Positions 61,125-64,000 of a DNA stretch of 64,000 nt are shown here, piece after piece. The DNA lies in assembly GCF_900128925.1 (NCBI RefSeq), contig NZ_FQUJ01000003.1, positions 1 to 64,000 on the forward strand, in the 5' to 3' direction. Under the pieces are notes generated by a model that saw nothing but the letters and a program-made list of their open reading frames with translations, did not search any database and had not been told where the DNA came from. The DNA is from Modicisalibacter ilicicola DSM 19980 (GTDB lineage Bacteria; Pseudomonadota; Gammaproteobacteria; Pseudomonadales; Halomonadaceae). How positions within the stretch are numbered: position 1 is the first letter of the stretch; each line of letters starts with the position of its first letter. A program made the position numbers and the translations under genes.

Positions 61125-62039
61125 TCATTCGACGCCGAGGCGTGCGATCAGCGCTTCGCGCTGACGAATGCTGGCGACCGCCGTTCCCCCCAGTTCCCGG
61201 GCAACCCGGGAAAGCAGCAGCTCCGCCAGCAGAAACAGACTGCTCATGGGATTGAAGAAGAAGGGCCCTTCGGCCGGCGCGATCAGACAACATTCTGTCA
61301 ACCCCGCCAGTTGCGAGCCGGGATGGTTGGTCAGTGCCACCAGCCTGGCCCCTCGCTCCCGCGCCAGGCGACAGTAGTCGAGGCTGGCACGGGTCTCGGG
61401 GCGAAAGGCGATGCCGATCACCAGGTCGTCACCATCGAGGCGCAGCGCCTGCTCGACGCCTACCCCCGCCTGAAGCGATACCTGCTGCACGCCATCGCGC
61501 AGGTAGTCGAGATAGTAGGCCAGGTAATGGGCCGCCCCGAAGCTGGCCCGCAAGCCGACGACATGCACTCTGCGCGCCGACACGATGGCCTCGACCGCTT
61601 GCTGGAGTGCGTCGTCATCGAGGCTTGCGACGGTGGCGGACAGGTTGGTCATCTCCTGCTGCCAGAGGGCCTGGTCCTGATCGGCCGACGGGCTCGTGCC
61701 GGGGACCTCGCCGAAGTCGAGCAGGCGCTCGGCTCGCGTCGAGTAGAAGGTGCTGCTCGCCAGGCCTTCCCGGAACAGTGCCTGAAACGCCTTGAATCCG
61801 GGCAAGCCCAGGGCCCGGGCGAGCCGGGTCAGGCTGGAAGGGTGCACCCCCTGGCGCTCCCCCAACTGGGAAATGCTCGACAGCCCCGTCGTCTCGGGCG
61901 TCGCCAGCAACGCATCGAGCAGTGCCAGCGCCTTCGCGGACAGCCGCGGTGCGGTGCTTTCCCCGCGCCGGCTATGCTCGGCCAAGGCCTGAAGCTCGGC
62001 AAGGGTGGTCGGAGGACATTCGGCAGATGTGGGGTTCAT
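61125..62039 (-). CDS. MurR/RpiR-family transcriptional regulator
   Basis: A 304-residue regulator with an N-terminal HTH_6 domain (ISQLGERQGVHPSSLTRLAR near residues 61-80) and a C-terminal SIS domain (VHVVGLRASFGAAHYLAYYL near 158-177, and DDLVIGIAFRPETRASLDYC near 206-225). SIS domains usually bind phosphosugars, though some relatives of this group control amino acid genes. The ATG at 62039 follows GAGG by a few bases. A palindrome at 62088-62105, about 50 bases upstream, is a likely autoregulatory operator for this gene and the aminotransferase after it. Confidence 0.88.
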   Translation of the reverse strand: MNPTSAECPPTTLAELQALAEHSRRGESTAPRLSAKALALLDALLATPETTGLSSISQLGERQGVHPSSLTRLARALGLPGFKAFQALFREGLASSTFYSTRAERLLDFGEVPGTSPSADQDQALWQQEMTNLSATVASLDDDALQQAVEAIVSARRVHVVGLRASFGAAHYLAYYLDYLRDGVQQVSLQAGVGVEQALRLDGDDLVIGIAFRPETRASLDYCRLARERGARLVALTNHPGSQLAGLTECCLIAPAEGPFFFNPMSSLFLLAELLLSRVARELGGTAVASIRQREALIARLGVE

Positions 62040-62087
62040 GGCAACCTCGTCGGGTTTCACTCAAGGGTAGACGATGCCTCCCCCGAA

Positions 62088-62105
62088 TTGCAAATAAATT
62101 TGCAA
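62088..62105. promoter_or_regulatory. Palindrome upstream of the RpiR-type gene
   Basis: TTGCAAAT and ATTTGCAA form a perfect 8-bp inverted repeat around AA. It lies 49 bases upstream of the regulator's start codon in an AT-rich stretch that could hold its promoter. It is a candidate operator for autoregulation. Confidence 0.5.
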
Positions 62106-62264
62106 ATAGGTAATTATTTTTCATGCTGCAGGCGAGACTTCAAACTAAGCGGCCATGCCATGACATGGCCGGGGGACCCTGATGGTATTTCCCAAGGTCT
62201 TTTGCTAGATTGATCCAAACATACATATCTGTATGTTTTTTTCGACGCCGCACAGGGACGTGTC

Positions 62265-63260
62265 ATGCGCAAATCTCTTCGTTCATTCGGGCCCCGCTCG
62301 GGGCTGCTCCTCGCAAGCCTGTTTTGCAGCCCGCTGGGCTTGGCCGCGGATCTCTACTACCTCAAGGTGGAAAACGACCTGTTCTCCTCTTCCGAGGACG
62401 GGCACTACACCAACGGTGTGGAAGCGGCGCGCATCGTCATCCCCGACGAGAGCCACTGGTCCCGCAGCCTCGCGGATGGTTTGCCAGGCTGGTCGGCCCG
62501 CGACCTGGACGCCGTGGGTTATCACTTCATCCACCAGATCTACACCCCGAACAACATCACTAGGGAGCGCTTGATCGAGGACGATCGCCCTTACGCCGGC
62601 GTGCTGCTGGGCGGTCTCTCGCTGTATGACGACACCCGGCACGAGGGTTGGCGGGAGGCAACCGCCGTGCAGCTGAAATTCGGCCTCGTAGGGCCCGCCG
62701 CCGGCGGCGAACCCATCCAGAAGGCGGTACACGAGGTGGTGGGCAGCGACAACCCCAAGGGCTGGGACAACCAGCTCGATAACGAGCCGATTCTCAACCT
62801 GGGCTGGGACAAGTCCTGGTGGTGGTTCTCGCGCTTCGGTGGGCTGGAGTGGGAATATGGGCCCAGCGCCTCCCTGCAGGTAGGCAATCTCTACGACTAC
62901 CTGGGTGCCGGGGGCGCCGTGCGCTTCGGAAGCGGCCTGGACAAGAGCTTTGGTATTCCTGCCGTGGCCCCGGCCCAGGGCGGGCGTCAGGGGTTTACCG
63001 CCGATGCCGGATTCGGCTGGTACGGTTTCATCGGCACCCAAGGCCGCTACATGGCCCACAACCTGCTGCTCGACGGCAACACCTTCGAGGATAGCCACGA
63101 CGTGGAGCGACGCGAGTGGGTGGGCGATCTGACCGCCGGCGTCGTATTGAGCTGGGATCGCTTTCAGGTCGCGTTCACCAACGTCTGGCGCACCCGGGAG
63201 TTCGAGTCCCAGGACGAGGCGGATCAGTTCGGTTCCGTGACCCTCTCGACCTGGCTGTAG
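62265..63260 (+). CDS. LpxR-family lipid A deacylase
   Basis: A 331-residue outer membrane beta-barrel. The signal peptide ends at LFCSPLGLA-AD (near residue 28). The LpxR family marks follow: LKVENDLFSSSEDGHYTNGV near residues 33-52, with the Asn and Asp that bind calcium, and EDDRPYAGVLLGGL near 105-118. LpxR removes the 3'-acyloxyacyl group of lipid A at the outer leaflet; members elsewhere (DUF2219) are often annotated without function. The C-terminal aromatic residue in LSTWL fits a barrel end. The gene stands alone with a 204-base upstream gap shared with the divergent RpiR-type gene. Confidence 0.85.
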   Translation: MRKSLRSFGPRSGLLLASLFCSPLGLAADLYYLKVENDLFSSSEDGHYTNGVEAARIVIPDESHWSRSLADGLPGWSARDLDAVGYHFIHQIYTPNNITRERLIEDDRPYAGVLLGGLSLYDDTRHEGWREATAVQLKFGLVGPAAGGEPIQKAVHEVVGSDNPKGWDNQLDNEPILNLGWDKSWWWFSRFGGLEWEYGPSASLQVGNLYDYLGAGGAVRFGSGLDKSFGIPAVAPAQGGRQGFTADAGFGWYGFIGTQGRYMAHNLLLDGNTFEDSHDVERREWVGDLTAGVVLSWDRFQVAFTNVWRTREFESQDEADQFGSVTLSTWL

Positions 63261-63326
63261 GCCGACTGGCGCTTCGCCGTCCGATCTGTTGTGCTTGGAC
63301 TTCTTTCTGTCAGGGGAGTATCGATC

Positions 63327-63809
63327 ATGGCACGACATCTCATCCCGCGCGTCTTGATGGCGACCCTGCTAGCCTTGGGAGTCCTCATGGAGAATGCCCA
63401 CGCCACCGACGATCCGGCCAACCCCCTGGTCACGGACCGCGGCATGTTCCGCCCACTGATCCTGGTCACGCCAAGCATCGACAACGCGGACTACATGCGC
63501 ATGCGCGAGGCGCTGCAGAAGCACCGGGAGGAGTTCGACGACCGCCGGATGGTGCTCTACAGCATCGAGGGCGGCAACGGCCACCGCGCCGGGCGGCCCA
63601 TGACGAGGTTCGAGACCCGGGCGCTGCTCGAGGCGCTGGAGGTGGACCCGCAGGGGCCGATGCAGGTCATTCTGGTCGGGTTCGATGGCGGCAAGAAGAT
63701 GCAGCTCGAGGGCTACGTCGATCCCCGGCAGGTCTTCGACATCATCGACAAGATGCCCATCCGCCGGTCGGAACAGCGTGAAAGCACCCAGCGAGAGAGC
63801 CGTCGATGA
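63327..63809 (+). CDS. DUF4174 exported protein
   Basis: A 160-residue protein with a signal peptide (MATLLALGVLMENAHA-TD, near residue 26). A thioredoxin-like DUF4174 domain follows (RPLILVTPSIDNADYMRMRE near residues 42-61, and VILVGFDGGKKMQLEGYVDP near 112-131). The redox cysteines of thioredoxin are absent. The function is unknown. The ATG at 63327 has GGGGAG upstream and the stop overlaps the start of the EamA gene by four bases. Confidence 0.8.
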   Translation: MARHLIPRVLMATLLALGVLMENAHATDDPANPLVTDRGMFRPLILVTPSIDNADYMRMREALQKHREEFDDRRMVLYSIEGGNGHRAGRPMTRFETRALLEALEVDPQGPMQVILVGFDGGKKMQLEGYVDPRQVFDIIDKMPIRRSEQRESTQRESRR

Positions 63810-64000
63810 GAGCTTCGTCCCCGGTTTCCATGTCTGCCGAGCGCGGTCGGTCCCTGGGGCTGGCAGCGATGCCCGGTGTCTTCGTGGTGCTCTGGAGCAC
63901 CGGCTTCATCGGCGCCAAGTTCGGCCTGCCCTACGCCGAGCCCTTCACCTTCCTGTTCATTCGCTGCGTGCTGACACTGGTGATCATCGTCCCGCTGCTG
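63806..64000 (+). CDS. EamA/DMT-family transporter, start only
   Basis: The first 65 codons are present before the window ends. They show a cytoplasmic Arg/Ser-rich start, a first membrane helix (VFVVLWSTGFIGAKFGLPYA near residues 25-44, a pattern typical of EamA exporters) and the beginning of the second. These proteins have ten helices and export metabolites or amino acids. It is coupled to the DUF4174 gene by an ATGA overlap. Confidence 0.8.
   Translation, partial: MRASSPVSMSAERGRSLGLAAMPGVFVVLWSTGFIGAKFGLPYAEPFTFLFIRCVLTLVIIVPLL

Overview
The window reads as two joined pieces of chromosome from a GC-rich, salt-adapted gammaproteobacterium, most likely Halomonas or a close relative. The evidence is the high GC of positions 22300-64000, glycine betaine demethylation genes (gbcA, gbcB, dgcA) beside an NAD-linked formate dehydrogenase, several small very acidic exported proteins, and the general gene content. 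The genus is an inference; no marker gene such as rRNA is present.

Positions 1 to about 22230 are an integrated mobile element. Its right edge is a tyrosine integrase (21069-22130) whose gene lies beside the 3' end of a CAU-anticodon tRNA (22228-22304), the usual attachment site arrangement. No second copy of the tRNA 3' end was found by eye, so the left end probably lies outside the window. Inward from the integrase come an AT-rich control region with three 12-bp iteron-like repeats, a small HTH protein, a winged-helix replication-type protein, a VirB5-EexN-VirB6 trio without the rest of a type IV secretion system, a MobC-like protein, and two tandem relaxase-family genes, one of which has lost key catalytic residues. 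A 16-bp palindrome recurs three times here, twice inside the first codons of virB5 and eexN. The cargo (796-14283) is one leftward run of seven genes: SNF2 helicase, DUF4391 protein, small unknown protein, type III DNA methyltransferase (Mod), RhuM-family protein, type III restriction subunit (Res) and an AT-rich DEAD/DEAH helicase. It looks like an elaborated type III restriction-modification defence locus. A truncated IS481-type transposase lies at the far left.

Positions 22300-34712 are core genes: a YceI-like periplasmic protein, a phosphopantetheinyl transferase, a large RTX protein with CBM2-like and beta-helix modules, a PRC-barrel protein, an ABC exporter, a three-gene sugar oxidation operon (galactonate dehydratase, SDR dehydrogenase, SMP-30 lactonase), a flavin-type stress protein and two unknowns. 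Positions 34727-39411 hold a five-gene branched-chain amino acid type ABC transporter operon, followed by a ParE/RHH toxin-antitoxin pair.

Positions 40369-49064 hold a leftward run of eight genes: a polar amino acid ABC transporter (four genes), a racemase, a DegT/StrS aminotransferase, an HpsN/HisD-type dehydrogenase and a CuyA-type C-S lyase. A LysR gene diverges from them. The set suggests uptake and breakdown of a sulfonate or an unusual sulfur amino acid, a combination I do not recognise as a described pathway. Positions 49071-59035 carry glycine betaine and dimethylglycine demethylation and formate oxidation, which would dispose of the one-carbon units released. The right end holds a DUF4168 protein, an aminotransferase with its RpiR regulator, an LpxR-type lipid A deacylase, a DUF4174 protein and the start of an EamA transporter.
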